This document shows, in pieces, positions 1-7,348 of a stretch of DNA of 7,598 nucleotides (within the stretch, counting starts at the first letter, position 1; every line of letters begins with the position of its first letter). The translations under genes were made by a program, and so were the position numbers. The stretch comes from Methylocapsa sp. (GTDB lineage Bacteria > Pseudomonadota > Alphaproteobacteria > Rhizobiales > Beijerinckiaceae): positions 1-7,598 of the forward strand of contig PLUZ01000135.1 of the NCBI GenBank assembly GCA_003162995.1, written 5' to 3'. The notes under the pieces are model-generated. The model was given only the letters and a program-made list of their open reading frames with translations. It was not told the origin of the DNA and did not search any database.

Positions 1-327
1 GCGGCTCGGCGCGGCCTGGCGGTCACTCGCCGAGCCACTGGTGCGCAGCACGGGCTTGACCCCTCGCGCGAGCCAAAAGGCAGCGAAGATTTCGTCGAAT
101 TTTTCCCAGTCGGAGCGGCGGCCGCAGAACAGCGCCCGGAATGCAGGGCGTAGCCGCGCGCCGTGCTTCGCGATCGGATCGGTGAGAAGAACAAGAGCGT
201 CCTCGGTCTCCGCGAACCCTGTCGCGAAACCATTGTCGCGCAGGACGCGGACGAAAGCGACGAGCCGATGGCGCACTGCTTCGCCGGGGCATCTTTCACC
301 GGAACTATTGGTTGCCAGCATAGCCAT
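1..327 (-). CDS. coxE: CoxE-type VWA-domain CODH maturation protein, N-terminal 109 codons (cut by window edge)
   Basis: My translation of the minus strand from the ATG at 327 stays open to the window edge. It begins MAMLATNSSGE and contains FVRVLRDNGFATGFAETEDA (residues 25-44), then LRPAFRALFCGRRSDWEKFDEIF. This is the N-terminal pattern of the CoxE / VWA-containing family. The family is known to act with the MoxR ATPase CoxD in maturing the [CuSMoO2] site of CO dehydrogenase on the cytoplasmic side. The metal-binding VWA part, with its MIDAS residues, would lie beyond the window, so I cannot check it. The start lies 4 nt after the coxD stop, and AGGTGG ends 9 nt upstream of the ATG. A second in-frame ATG at 321 is possible. 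The short gap and adjacency to coxD indicate co-translation. The identification is by pattern and context. Confidence 0.85.
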   Translation of the reverse strand, partial: MAMLATNSSGERCPGEAVRHRLVAFVRVLRDNGFATGFAETEDALVLLTDPIAKHGARLRPAFRALFCGRRSDWEKFDEIFAAFWLARGVKPVLRTSGSASDRQAAPSR

Positions 328-331
328 GACT

Positions 332-1213
332 TTAAGCCACCTGGCCGAGGAGACGGTCGCTGACCTCGCGTGACATCCGACCTTTGTCCTCGGCAGTCTT
401 CACGAGGCACATCAGGGTTTCGTAAACACCTTCGGGACTGTCATGCAGCCGCCGCACCCCGAGGCCGATGAGCGCGGCGGCCCAATCGAGCGTCTCGGCG
501 ACGCCCGGCGTCTTGCGCAAATCTTCCTTGCGTACGGCCTGCACCATGGTCGCGATCTGTAGCGCCAGCGCCGCATCGATGCCAGGCAATCGCGCGAGTA
601 GGATGCGCGCCTCGCGTTCCACGTCGGGAAAGTCGACGTAGTGGTAGAGACAGCGGCGGCGCAAGGCGTCGGACAGTTCGCGCGTGCCGTTAGACGTCAA
701 AACCACGCGGGGAACCGAGATGGCGGTCACTGTGCCGAGTTCCGGGATGGAGATTTGGAAGTCCGACAAAAGTTCGAAGAGAAACGCTTCGAACTCTTCA
801 TCGGCACGGTCGATTTCATCGATCAGCAAGACCGGTGGCCGCTCCTGCCGGATCGCCGCCAGGAGTGGCCGCTCGAGCAGATAGCGTTCGGAGAAAATAT
901 GCTCCTCGATATTGTCGGGATCATCCCCTTCGCGCGCTTTGATGGCGAGCAGCTGGCGCTGATAGTTCCACTCGAAAAGGGCCGCATTCTGATCGAGGCC
1001 TTCATAGCATTGCAGGCGTATGAGTTTCGTCTTGTGCAGACTGGCTAGTGCCCGTGCTACTTCGGTCTTGCCTACTCCCGCTTCGCCTTCCAACAAGAGT
1101 GGGCGGCGCAGCATATCCATCAGCCAGAGCGCGGTCGCGAGATCGCGGTCGGCGATGTAGCCGCAGGCGGCAAGGCCCAGGGCAATCTTTTCGCGAGGCG
1201 CGGCATTCGTCAT
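332..1213 (-). CDS. coxD: CoxD, MoxR-family AAA+ ATPase for CODH active-site maturation
   Basis: This 293-aa MoxR-family AAA+ ATPase shows Walker A GEAGVGKT at residues 43-50, Walker B VLLIDEIDRAD at 128-138, a sensor 1 stretch TSNGTREL at 173-180 and an arginine-finger region LRRRC at 184-188. The FEWNYQRQLLAIKA stretch (about 80-93) is typical of the CoxD branch. In O. carboxidovorans CoxD is reported to be needed for building the [CuSMoO2] cluster in apo-CODH, acting as an ATP-driven chaperone with CoxE; that role is transferred here by homology. I chose the ATG at 1213 (MTNAAPREKIAL). The frame also allows a GTG at 1246, giving 304 aa with 11 extra residues; neither has a clear Shine-Dalgarno. 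The gene is separated from coxL by an unusually wide gap with a hairpin and runs into coxE with a 4-nt gap. Confidence 0.93.
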   Translation of the reverse strand: MTNAAPREKIALGLAACGYIADRDLATALWLMDMLRRPLLLEGEAGVGKTEVARALASLHKTKLIRLQCYEGLDQNAALFEWNYQRQLLAIKAREGDDPDNIEEHIFSERYLLERPLLAAIRQERPPVLLIDEIDRADEEFEAFLFELLSDFQISIPELGTVTAISVPRVVLTSNGTRELSDALRRRCLYHYVDFPDVEREARILLARLPGIDAALALQIATMVQAVRKEDLRKTPGVAETLDWAAALIGLGVRRLHDSPEGVYETLMCLVKTAEDKGRMSREVSDRLLGQVA

Positions 1214-1214
1214 C

Positions 1215-1377
1215 GGCTTTGACCCGAAGAATGGAGTTGGCGGCACCCACCGCCGGCGCGGCCAAAGGACTGCACAGGAAGCCTCATGTGAGGATGAACT
1301 TTTCGGTCTTTGCTTGGCCCGGCCTTAGCCTCAGAATTTAAACCTGGGATTTGGATTAAGTGAGCGTACAAATTAAT
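1215..1377 (-). other. coxL-coxD intergenic stretch, no gene seen
   Basis: Together with the hairpin this makes a gap of about 208 bp between coxL and the chosen coxD start. I see no convincing reading frame and no strong promoter. There is an AT-rich patch at about 1335-1378. If the GTG at 1246 is the true coxD start, the gap shrinks by 33 bp. A gap this wide contrasts with the touching or nearly touching genes on either side. Confidence 0.5.
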
Positions 1378-1414
1378 GTCTTCGCTGGCGAAGACGCAAG
1401 ATGCGCTTCGCCAG
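1378..1414 (-). repeat. Overlapping, mutually exclusive hairpins just after the coxL stop
   Basis: Seen directly: CTGGCGAAG at 1385-1393 and its reverse complement CTTCGCCAG at 1406-1414, with a further 3-bp CGC/GCG pairing inside and a 5-nt loop. A second perfect palindrome, GTCTTCGC-TG-GCGAAGAC at 1378-1395, uses the same middle arm. In the transcript the middle segment can pair either with the one before it or with the one after it. The element begins 7 nt downstream of the coxL stop codon (1422-1424). The following minus-strand sequence, ATTAATTTGT, is AT-rich but not a proper U-run, so it is not a standard intrinsic terminator. By inference it may protect the coxMSL message or lower coxDE expression relative to the structural genes. 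Confidence 0.6.
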
Positions 1415-1421
1415 AGTCATA

Positions 1422-3842
1422 TCACGCGTGCAGCCCAAGCCCGTCCGCCACCTTCCAGAGCCGCCAAGCGTGATGGGGCATTGGAATATGTCCGGCCTCG
1501 AGGAATGCAAAAGCGTCATTGACCGCATTGGAGAAGCATGGGACCCCTCCCACATGCGGGCTCTCGCCGACGCCTTTGGCACCAATCGGATGATGCGGCG
1601 ACGGCGTGACGGTGAAATCGGTTTCCCACTTCGGGGTTTCGACGGCGGTCGGAAGGAAGAAATCCATGAACGAAGCGCCCATCACGTTTCCCTGCGCGTC
1701 ATAAGTGATCTCCTGGCCCATCGCCACGGCGAAGGCTTCGGTGAGGCCGCCATGAACCTGTCCCTCAATGATCATCGGGTTAATACGCGTGCCACAATCG
1801 TCGAGGGCGTAGAACCGCCGCGTCTTGGCGACGCCGGTATCCACATCGATATCCATCACGCAGAAATAGGCACCAAACGGATAGGTCATGTTGGGCGGAT
1901 CATAGTAGTTCACGGCCTCGAGACCTGGTTCCATTCCAGGCGGCAAATTGTTGTAGGCCGCCCATGCGATCTCCTTCATGGTCTTGAACTTTTCCGGCAA
2001 GCCTTTCACCTTGAAGCGGTCGATATCCCATTCGACGTCATATTCCGACACTTCGAGCAGGTGCGCTGCGATCATCTGCGCCTTCGCCCTTATCTTGCGC
2101 GCCGCCATAGCGGTCGCTGCACCAGCAACTGGCGTCGAGCGCGAACCATAGGTGCCAAGACCATAGGGGGCAGTATCCGTATTGCCTTCCTCTACGGTGA
2201 TGTCATCGGCGGGGATGCCGAGCTCCGTGGCAATGATCTGGGCATAGGTCGTCTCGTGGCCTTGGCCCTGGCTCTTGGTGCCCATTCGCGCCACGATCGA
2301 GCCGGTCGGATGGATGCGGATCTCGGCCGAATCGAACATGCCAACACCAAGAATGTCGCAATTGCGGGAGGGCCCGGCGCCAACGATTTCAGTAAAGAAG
2401 GAAACGCCAATGCCCAATAATTGGCGCGTCTCGCCGCGGCGGAAGGCCTCCTGTCTCGTCTTCTGTTCGGCCCGCAAGGCCGGGTAGCCAACAGCATCCA
2501 TCGCCTTTTGCATAGCGACATGATAATTGCCGCTGTCATATTCCCAACCGAGCGCCGAATGGTAGGGGAATTGCTCAGCCTTGATGAAGTTCTTCATCCT
2601 CAAGTCCACGGAATCCATACCGAGCTTGTGGGCCAGAACTTCGATCGCGCGCTCGATGGAATAAACTGCTTCCGTCACCCGGAAGGAGCAACGATAGGCG
2701 ACGCCGCCCGACGCCTTGTTGGTATAGACGCCATCGACTTCCAGATGCGCCACCGGTATGTCGTAGGAGCCGGTGCAGATGTTCATGAATCCTGCCGGCC
2801 ATCTCGACGGATCAGCGCAGGCATCGAAAGCGCCATGATCCGCCAACACGTGAATACGCATGGCCAAAATCTTGCCGTCCTTCGTCGCTGCCAGTTCGGT
2901 CGTCATATGATAGTCACGAGCGAAAGATGTCGTCGATAGATTTTCCATCCGGTCCTCGACCCATTTCACTGGGACACCGAGAACGATCGAGGCGACGATG
3001 GCACAGACGTAGCCGGGATAAACGCCAACCTTGTTGCCGAAGCCGCCACCAATGTCGGGAGCGATGACATGCACTTTATGTTCGGCAATCCCCGACAAGA
3101 TCGAGACCACGGTGCGTATGACATGCGGGGCCTGGAACGTTCCCCAGACAGTCAATTCACCTTTGATCTTGTCCATTGACGCGACGCATTGACAGGTTTC
3201 GAGCGGCGACGGATGCGTGCGATGATAGACGAACAGATCCTTGGTCGTGACCTCGGCAGTGTCGAAAACCGCATCGGTCCCTTGTTTGTCTCCAACTTGC
3301 CAGTTGAAAATGTGATTGGGGTGTTTGCGTGGGCCATGCGCGCCGTCCATCTTGTCTTTGATGTCCTCGCGCAGCACGGGGGCATCTGGTGCCATAGCCT
3401 GAAACGGGTCGACGACAACCGGAAGCGCTTCGTACTCGACCTCGACGAGTTCGGTCGCATCCGCCGCGATGTAGCGGTCTTCCGCCACCACGAATGCGAT
3501 TTCCTGGTTTTGAAAGAGAACCTTATCGTCGGCCAGCACCGCCGCGACATCGCCGGCAAGCGTCGGCATATAATGAAGTTTGAGTGGCTTGAGGTCAGCT
3601 GCGGTCAAGACCGCCTTGACGCCGGGCAGCGCCAGAGCTTTCGATGTGTCGATGCTTTTGATACGGGCGTGCGGGTGCGATGAGCGAACGAAATCGCCGA
3701 ATAGCATGCCTGGAAGCTTGAGGTCGTCGACATAATTGCCTCGGCCTTGCGTGAACCGAATGTCTTCGGTGCGCTTGCGCCTGCACCCTAAGCCCTCAAG
3801 TTTTCCGGTGCGCTCGGCTTGAGTCGGGGTCATGTCGTTCAT
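1422..3842 (-). CDS. coxL: CoxL, large Mo/Cu-pterin subunit of form I aerobic CO dehydrogenase
   Basis: This 806-aa catalytic subunit of the xanthine-oxidase family binds the molybdopterin cytosine dinucleotide cofactor and the Mo-S-Cu centre that oxidises CO. The form I loop AYRCSFR is at residues 382-388, with the copper-ligand cysteine at C385 (C388 in O. carboxidovorans). FQAPH at 236-240 supplies Q237 (equivalent to Q240), GGGFGNK is at 265-271, and GVGE at 757-760 supplies the base E760 (equivalent to E763). All three keep the same offset of 3, so no insertion or deletion lies between them. The start is the ATG at 3842: it gives a length close to the 809-aa O. carboxidovorans protein, overlaps the coxS stop as ATGA, and has AGGAGG 7 nt upstream. 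A longer frame to 3932 adds 30 residues read through coxS and is rejected. The form I assignment rests on the loop motif. CO as substrate follows from family knowledge. Confidence 0.98.
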   Translation of the reverse strand: MNDMTPTQAERTGKLEGLGCRRKRTEDIRFTQGRGNYVDDLKLPGMLFGDFVRSSHPHARIKSIDTSKALALPGVKAVLTAADLKPLKLHYMPTLAGDVAAVLADDKVLFQNQEIAFVVAEDRYIAADATELVEVEYEALPVVVDPFQAMAPDAPVLREDIKDKMDGAHGPRKHPNHIFNWQVGDKQGTDAVFDTAEVTTKDLFVYHRTHPSPLETCQCVASMDKIKGELTVWGTFQAPHVIRTVVSILSGIAEHKVHVIAPDIGGGFGNKVGVYPGYVCAIVASIVLGVPVKWVEDRMENLSTTSFARDYHMTTELAATKDGKILAMRIHVLADHGAFDACADPSRWPAGFMNICTGSYDIPVAHLEVDGVYTNKASGGVAYRCSFRVTEAVYSIERAIEVLAHKLGMDSVDLRMKNFIKAEQFPYHSALGWEYDSGNYHVAMQKAMDAVGYPALRAEQKTRQEAFRRGETRQLLGIGVSFFTEIVGAGPSRNCDILGVGMFDSAEIRIHPTGSIVARMGTKSQGQGHETTYAQIIATELGIPADDITVEEGNTDTAPYGLGTYGSRSTPVAGAATAMAARKIRAKAQMIAAHLLEVSEYDVEWDIDRFKVKGLPEKFKTMKEIAWAAYNNLPPGMEPGLEAVNYYDPPNMTYPFGAYFCVMDIDVDTGVAKTRRFYALDDCGTRINPMIIEGQVHGGLTEAFAVAMGQEITYDAQGNVMGASFMDFFLPTAVETPKWETDFTVTPSPHHPIGAKGVGESPHVGGVPCFSNAVNDAFAFLEAGHIPMPHHAWRLWKVADGLGLHA

Positions 3843-4339
3843 TCGGCGGCCTCCTGATAGGGCACGCCGTTGATCTTGGCGGCGGCATATTGAATGGACT
3901 TGACGATGTTCTGATAGCCGGTGCAGCGGCAAAGATTGCCGGAAATGCCAATGCGAATCTCGTCTTCACTAGGATTGGGGTTTTCCTTCAGCAGGCTGTG
4001 CGCACGCATGATCATGCCTGGCGTGCAATAGCCGCATTGCAGGCCATGCATCTGGCGAAAGCCGTCCTGCAACGCATGCAGGGTGCCATCTGCCGCCGCC
4101 ATCCCTTCGATCGTCACGATTTCGGCTCCATTGGCCTGAATCGCGAACACGGTGCAGGATTTGACCGACATTGCATTGAGGTCAACCGTGCAGGCGCCGC
4201 AGTGGCTCGTGTCGCAACCGATATGGGCGCCGGTCAGCCCGGCCTGTTCGCGCAAGAAATGAATGAGGAGCGTCCGTGGCTCGATCAGAGCCTCGACAGC
4301 ACGCCCGTTGATCGTCATTTTGACGGGAACTCTCGACAT
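3839..4339 (-). CDS. coxS: CoxS, small [2Fe-2S] subunit of CO dehydrogenase
   Basis: This 166-aa iron-sulfur subunit moves electrons from the Mo/Cu centre in CoxL to the FAD in CoxM. Residues 1-80 form the ferredoxin-like domain, with cluster ligands C42, C47, C50 and C62 in the pattern [10 protein letters not shown]...SC. The C-terminal alpha-helical domain carries C102, C105, C137 and C139 (QCGYC and CRC). These are the same positions as in the O. carboxidovorans protein as I recall it, and the length is the same. The start is the ATG at 4339 ([13 protein letters not shown]), with GGAG at 4346-4349, 6 nt upstream. A frame extending to 4387 would add 16 residues overlapping coxM and is rejected. 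coxS begins 16 nt after the coxM stop and overlaps coxL by 4 nt. All eight ligands are present, so it looks intact. Confidence 0.97.
   Translation of the reverse strand: MSRVPVKMTINGRAVEALIEPRTLLIHFLREQAGLTGAHIGCDTSHCGACTVDLNAMSVKSCTVFAIQANGAEIVTIEGMAAADGTLHALQDGFRQMHGLQCGYCTPGMIMRAHSLLKENPNPSEDEIRIGISGNLCRCTGYQNIVKSIQYAAAKINGVPYQEAAE
3850..3855 (-). promoter_or_regulatory. coxL ribosome binding site (decides the start)
   Basis: A perfect AGGAGG on the minus strand lies 7 nt before the ATG at 3842 and inside the 3' end of coxS. It supports the 806-aa CoxL over the longer frame. With the ATGA stop/start overlap it implies translational coupling of the small and large subunits. Confidence 0.85.
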
Positions 4340-4355
4340 CCTTTTCTCCGCTTGC

Positions 4356-5222
4356 TCAATTCTGGGCGCGTGATTTGGCGCGCGCAATCGCGCGGCGCAC
4401 CATCATCCCAGCCATTTTCGTGCGATATTCGGCCGGACCGCGTCCGTCCGCGGCTGGGTCCGTGATGGTTTCCGCCGCGGCCGCCGCGTTGGCGATGGCG
4501 GCGTGGTCGAGCCCTGTGCCGATGAGCGCTTGGGCCGCTGCCTCCGCCCAAAGGGGCGTATCGGCGACATTGGTCAAACCGATGGAGGCCATCGTGCATT
4601 TGCCGTTTGTCATCGTGAGGATCACGGCGGCCGCGGCGACGGCGTAATCACCGACTTTGCGTTTCAGCTTCTCATAGGCATAGCCATGGCCACGGGGCGG
4701 CACGGGAATGCGAATCTCAGTAAGAATTTCGCCATTCTGGCGCGCGGTGTCATAGGCCCCGAGATAGAAGTCCCGCGCACGAACGCCTCGCTGTCCACTC
4801 TGACCCACGAGCTGATACTCGGCATCAAGACACATCATGACTGCCGGCATGTCATTGCCGGGGTCGCCATTGGCGACGTTGCCGCCAAGCGTTCCTAGGT
4901 AGCGGATTTGTGGATCACCGATCTGAAGAGACGTCTCTCGCAAGATGGGCAGGGTTTCAGCCAGAAGCGGCGAGCCACTGATCTCATATTGAGTGGTCAT
5001 GGCGCCGATCACGATGTGGCCTGGCTCCTGCCGGATGCCTTTGAGGCCGCTCACTCCAGCGAGATCGATGAGGTGCTCGGGCGCTGACAGACGGGTCTTC
5101 ATAACCGGGATCAGGCTGTGGCCACCCGCCAGCGGACGCGCCTCCTCGCCCAGTTGCGCCAAAAGTGCGACCGCTTCCTGCACAGAATTAGGTCTATGAT
5201 ACTCGAATCCGCTAGGGATCAT
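4356..5222 (-). CDS. coxM: CoxM, medium FAD-binding subunit of CO dehydrogenase
   Basis: This 288-aa flavoprotein subunit carries FAD and delivers electrons from CO oxidation toward the respiratory quinone/cytochrome pool. Visible family features are the N-terminal PSGFEYHRP start, the FAD-pyrophosphate loop AGGHS at 32-36, TLGG at 111-114 (the second flavin loop) followed by [13 protein letters not shown], and GDYAVAAAA at 191-199 in the C-terminal half. Length and motif positions equal those of O. carboxidovorans CoxM. The start is the ATG at 5222 (MIPSGFEYH), with GGAGGA at 5227-5232. A longer frame to 5288 adds 22 residues without family resemblance and is rejected. It is the first structural gene, preceded by a 256-bp repeat-rich leader after coxC, which is where I would look for a CO-regulated promoter. 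Confidence 0.97.
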   Translation of the reverse strand: MIPSGFEYHRPNSVQEAVALLAQLGEEARPLAGGHSLIPVMKTRLSAPEHLIDLAGVSGLKGIRQEPGHIVIGAMTTQYEISGSPLLAETLPILRETSLQIGDPQIRYLGTLGGNVANGDPGNDMPAVMMCLDAEYQLVGQSGQRGVRARDFYLGAYDTARQNGEILTEIRIPVPPRGHGYAYEKLKRKVGDYAVAAAAVILTMTNGKCTMASIGLTNVADTPLWAEAAAQALIGTGLDHAAIANAAAAAETITDPAADGRGPAEYRTKMAGMMVRRAIARAKSRAQN

Positions 5223-5446
5223 GAGTTCCTCCGATGACGTTCCTCGCCGTGGCTGTTCGCCTTTATTAATATGAGGATCGCAGCTCATCGCGATGGCAGC
5301 AATTGTCAGTGCATGAAACGTTAGAAAATTTAACGAACTACCGCCTCACGCACGGAGAGACTCTCTGACAGCCAATATCTTCAGGCTTATCAGGCTTCCG
5401 GGACGGTCAAACTTCTTGGATAACGTGACCGTGCGTGCGGAGACTT
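5223..5446 (-). promoter_or_regulatory. coxM leader / probable regulatory region
   Basis: No gene is visible here. The leader is rich in short repeats. There is a 9-bp inverted repeat CACGCACGG (5347-5355) / CCGTGCGTG (5429-5437), a tandem direct repeat TCAGGCTTA-TCAGGCTTC (5381-5398), GAGAG-A-CTCTC (5355-5365), and CGTTA-N7-TAACG (5319-5335) in an AT-rich patch. On the minus strand TTGACC reads at about 5406-5411, but I find no well-spaced -10, so no promoter can be fixed. LytTR regulators usually bind paired direct repeats, so the 5381-5398 pair and the CGTT-containing sequences are candidates. None matches the LytTR consensus well. Regulation by CoxC is an inference from gene order. Confidence 0.4.
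5227..5232 (-). promoter_or_regulatory. coxM ribosome binding site (decides the start)
   Basis: GGAGGA on the minus strand lies 4 nt before the ATG at 5222. It sets the 288-aa form of CoxM against the longer frame that starts at 5288. Confidence 0.8.
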
Positions 5447-5481
5447 TGACGCATTTCGTGCATTAAGCACGAAATGCGTCA
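5447..5481 (-). repeat. Perfect 15-bp inverted repeat at the coxC stop codon
   Basis: The arms are TGACGCATTTCGTGC at 5447-5461 and GCACGAAATGCGTCA at 5467-5481, with a 5-nt ATTAA spacer. The coxC stop TGA (5479-5481) is the first three bases of the stem in the transcript. No U-run follows on either strand, so this is not a classic rho-independent terminator. It could be an mRNA-stabilising or attenuating stem-loop between the regulator and the enzyme genes, or a DNA operator for a dimer about 225-260 bp upstream of coxM. The repeat is certain; its function is not. Confidence 0.85.
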
Positions 5482-6705
5482 GCCTCCGTGCCCTTTTTCA
5501 GTAACCGCAGCTATCTCTTCGCGCGGGCCTAGCCGCACGCTGACAAATGTTCGCTCTTGCAACAAGGTTCGAAGCTCATTGAACTTCACACGGCTCACCG
5601 GAACGGCGTGGGGCCGCGGACTGCTCAATTCGGCGATGGCGTTGTCGCCGGCCCGGCGCACGCTTTTGACATGTTTCAAATTGACAAGATGGCTTCGGTG
5701 AACGCGCAGAAAAGTGCCGCCCGCCAATTGCTCTTCGACTTCCCCGATCGCGAGCGGACAGAAGAAATTGTCGATGCCGTCGAATACAAATGTATAATGA
5801 GCGTCGGCATGAACTGCAAAAATATGCTCCGCCCGGATTGATCTCTTAACGCCTTCGCGTTCTATGGGAAGCACCTTAGCCGCAAGCGCCGGCGTCGATG
5901 GCGCCAAAGCAACGACTCCGGCAACCGGTTCGGCTCTCGGCTCTTCTCTCTTTTCGCTTCTCAAAGGCGGCAACGTCTCCGTCAATTTCGGCGCAGCGAT
6001 TGGCTGCTCGGGGACAAATGTCAGTAGGAAGACTCCGGACAGCGTGAATGCAACAACCGCAACAACAATCGCCAGAAGGGCTGACGATACCGCCGGCGAG
6101 TCCGGGGGCATCGCAGTGTCAAGCGGATAGAAAGTTGTGCCGGCCATCGCCGTGTAATGCATCCCCGAGATCGCCAGACCAAGGAGCATCGCGCAGATGA
6201 AAAGCGGAGGCCGCCGCGTATTGTCGAAGGTGAGCCAGAGGGCCACTGCCGAGGCGGCAATACTAATCAAAATGCTCGTCGCAACAATGCCGGGGTTATG
6301 CGACATGTGAGCGCTTTCATGCAGGGCCCACATACCGGTGTAATGCATCGTCACGATGCCGCCGCCCATGACAATTGGCGCGGCAACGAGGGTAAAATAC
6401 GTGCGCCGCCCAAGCGTTACTGCCTCAAGAGCAACGCCGACGACCAGCACACAGACGAGAAACGAAAGAAGCGTGGGAAGCACGAGATAGTTGATAGTAA
6501 CCGGTAAGCGCACAGCAAGCATGCCGACGAAATGCATGCTCCAGATGGCGACCGCGAGCGAAAACGCGGCGCCTGTTAGCAGAAGCCTTCGCTTCAGCCC
6601 GTGCGACCCATTGATCTGCAACGCAATCCGCAGACAAACGTAACTGCCCTGGATAGCGAGGGCGAGAGAAAGAAGAACTAGGCTTGGGTCATAGCTAAGA
6701 GGCAT
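5479..6705 (-). CDS. coxC: CoxC-like membrane sensor: MHYT domain fused to LytTR DNA-binding domain
   Basis: This 408-aa transmembrane regulator has about seven hydrophobic segments over residues 7-231, bearing three MHYT-type motifs: MHFVGM (57-62), MHYTGM (120-125) and MHYTAM (182-187). MHYT domains are proposed to sense diatomic gases through a metal bound by the Met/His residues. A Pro/Ala/Glu-rich linker (232-285) leads to a LytTR domain at about 286-385, including HADAHYTFVF, FLRVHRSHLVNLKHV and VPVSRVKFNEL. A short charged tail follows. The ATG at 6705 has GGAGG at 6712-6716, 6 nt upstream. CoxC and CoxH of O. carboxidovorans share this architecture; position directly before coxM favours coxC. 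The likely job is to sense CO (or O2) at the membrane and act on cox transcription. That is inference, as is the ligand. Confidence 0.9.
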   Translation of the reverse strand: MPLSYDPSLVLLSLALAIQGSYVCLRIALQINGSHGLKRRLLLTGAAFSLAVAIWSMHFVGMLAVRLPVTINYLVLPTLLSFLVCVLVVGVALEAVTLGRRTYFTLVAAPIVMGGGIVTMHYTGMWALHESAHMSHNPGIVATSILISIAASAVALWLTFDNTRRPPLFICAMLLGLAISGMHYTAMAGTTFYPLDTAMPPDSPAVSSALLAIVVAVVAFTLSGVFLLTFVPEQPIAAPKLTETLPPLRSEKREEPRAEPVAGVVALAPSTPALAAKVLPIEREGVKRSIRAEHIFAVHADAHYTFVFDGIDNFFCPLAIGEVEEQLAGGTFLRVHRSHLVNLKHVKSVRRAGDNAIAELSSPRPHAVPVSRVKFNELRTLLQERTFVSVRLGPREEIAAVTEKGHGG

Positions 6706-6994
6706 GGATAGCCTCCGTCCTCCCTGCCCGGTTTACGCCACCATTGGCAGGTTCGATTTCAATCGAAACGCTTTTGACCTGGGCTCTTAAATAGATAGAG
6801 CGGCCGGCGTAATTTGAAAATGGGAAAATTCCATCGCAGTGTGAAGACAGCTTGATCTGTGCCAGAATCGTATGTCCAGGAGTTTTAGAGTCTCGCATAG
6901 TCCCAGGGTCCTCCGAGGCTTTGAGACTATGTCTTTTCGACCAAAATGGCCTGTCCGCCTTCACCTGATCATCCGTGCGGCAATTGCATGCCAT
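6695..6994 (-). CDS. Doubtful small protein frame at the coxB position, overlapping coxC
   Basis: I do not recognise this protein. From the ATG at 6994 the frame gives 99 aa (MACNCRTDDQVKAD...), with a good ribosome binding site (AGAGG at 7000-7004, 5 nt upstream), and it overlaps the coxC start by 11 nt in another frame. The frame remains open upstream to a TTG at 7159, giving 154 aa with seven cysteines in its first 60 residues, but that start has no Shine-Dalgarno. No signal peptide or membrane segment is obvious. Third codon positions are much less GC-rich than in the cox genes, which argues against a native, selected gene. In O. carboxidovorans coxB lies before coxC; I see no clear resemblance to a known CoxB. 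It may be a real short gene, a decayed remnant, or a chance open frame. Confidence 0.3.
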   Translation of the reverse strand: MACNCRTDDQVKADRPFWSKRHSLKASEDPGTMRDSKTPGHTILAQIKLSSHCDGIFPFSNYAGRSIYLRAQVKSVSIEIEPANGGVNRAGRTEAIHAS

Positions 6995-7348
6995 CAGATC
7001 CTCTGTCCCTAAGTGGCAGTCACTCACGCAAAATTGTGCCGGCATAACCGGAACATGTGAAAACTGCCGGGTGATGAACTTGTTGCAATTCTCACCCTGA
7101 CACGCTGCTTGGCATGACTCCCGAGCTTGAGACAATATCGTCGTAAATTTGGAGCTCAATTGAGATGGTATCGATGAGCTTCGATCGGCCGACGCGGCCT
7201 AAAATTTTAAAATATAGACACGCGGGCTGAAAGCGCCGCGCCCTATTGACAAGTCAAATCACGAACATGTCAGAACCCTCTCATCATCCCCTTCCCAGAT
7301 TTTCCGAACCCTGCCATTATCCTGTCTTGGATATCCGAGGGTCAAGTC
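6706..7348. promoter_or_regulatory. Divergent intergenic region between coxC and the GlsB-type pseudogene
   Basis: Apart from the doubtful 99/154-aa frame, no gene is visible in these 643 bp. The stretch at 7200-7217 is very AT-rich (AAAATTTTAAAATATAG). Read on the minus strand it gives TATATT, a possible -10 for a cox-directed promoter, but no -35 sits at proper distance. At 6896-6902 and 6925-6931 there is a 7-bp inverted repeat, CATAGTC/GACTATG, overlapping AGTCTC/GAGACT. TTGACAAGTCAA at 7246-7257 is a short palindrome containing a -35-like TTGACA for the plus strand. The promoters of both flanking transcription units should lie here, but none can be placed firmly. Confidence 0.4.
7246..7257. 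repeat. Short palindrome TTGAC-AA-GTCAA
   Basis: A perfect 5-bp inverted repeat with a 2-nt centre lies about 100 bp upstream of the plus-strand GlsB-type gene. It includes TTGACA, but no good -10 follows at 16-18 nt. It is operator-like in shape, yet short enough to arise by chance. Confidence 0.3.

Noticed and set aside
41..373. Plus-strand frame of 110 codons at the left edge
   Set aside because: It is antisense to the coxE start and the coxD end; the minus-strand translation has the clear CoxE pattern.
1401..2420. Plus-strand frame of 339 codons
   Set aside because: It lies wholly antisense to coxL, whose motifs and codon use are clearly genuine. The predicted protein has no recognisable pattern and only reflects the GC-rich opposite strand.
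2421..3683. Further plus-strand frames of 164-172 codons
   Set aside because: They are antisense shadows of coxL without Shine-Dalgarno or family features.
3843..3932. 30-residue N-terminal extension of CoxL
   Set aside because: It is the alternative frame of the coxS end. The perfect ribosome binding site, ATGA overlap and known family length all point to the ATG at 3842.
3890..4898. Plus-strand frames opposite coxS and coxM
   Set aside because: They are antisense to genes with every cofactor ligand in place, and their amino-acid composition is arginine-rich and low in complexity.
5223..5288. 22-residue N-terminal extension of CoxM
   Set aside because: It shows no family resemblance, and the strong ribosome binding site sits before the ATG at 5222.
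5447..5481. Rho-independent terminator after coxC
   Set aside because: The stem is strong, but neither strand has a U-run after it, so I list it as an inverted repeat rather than a terminator.
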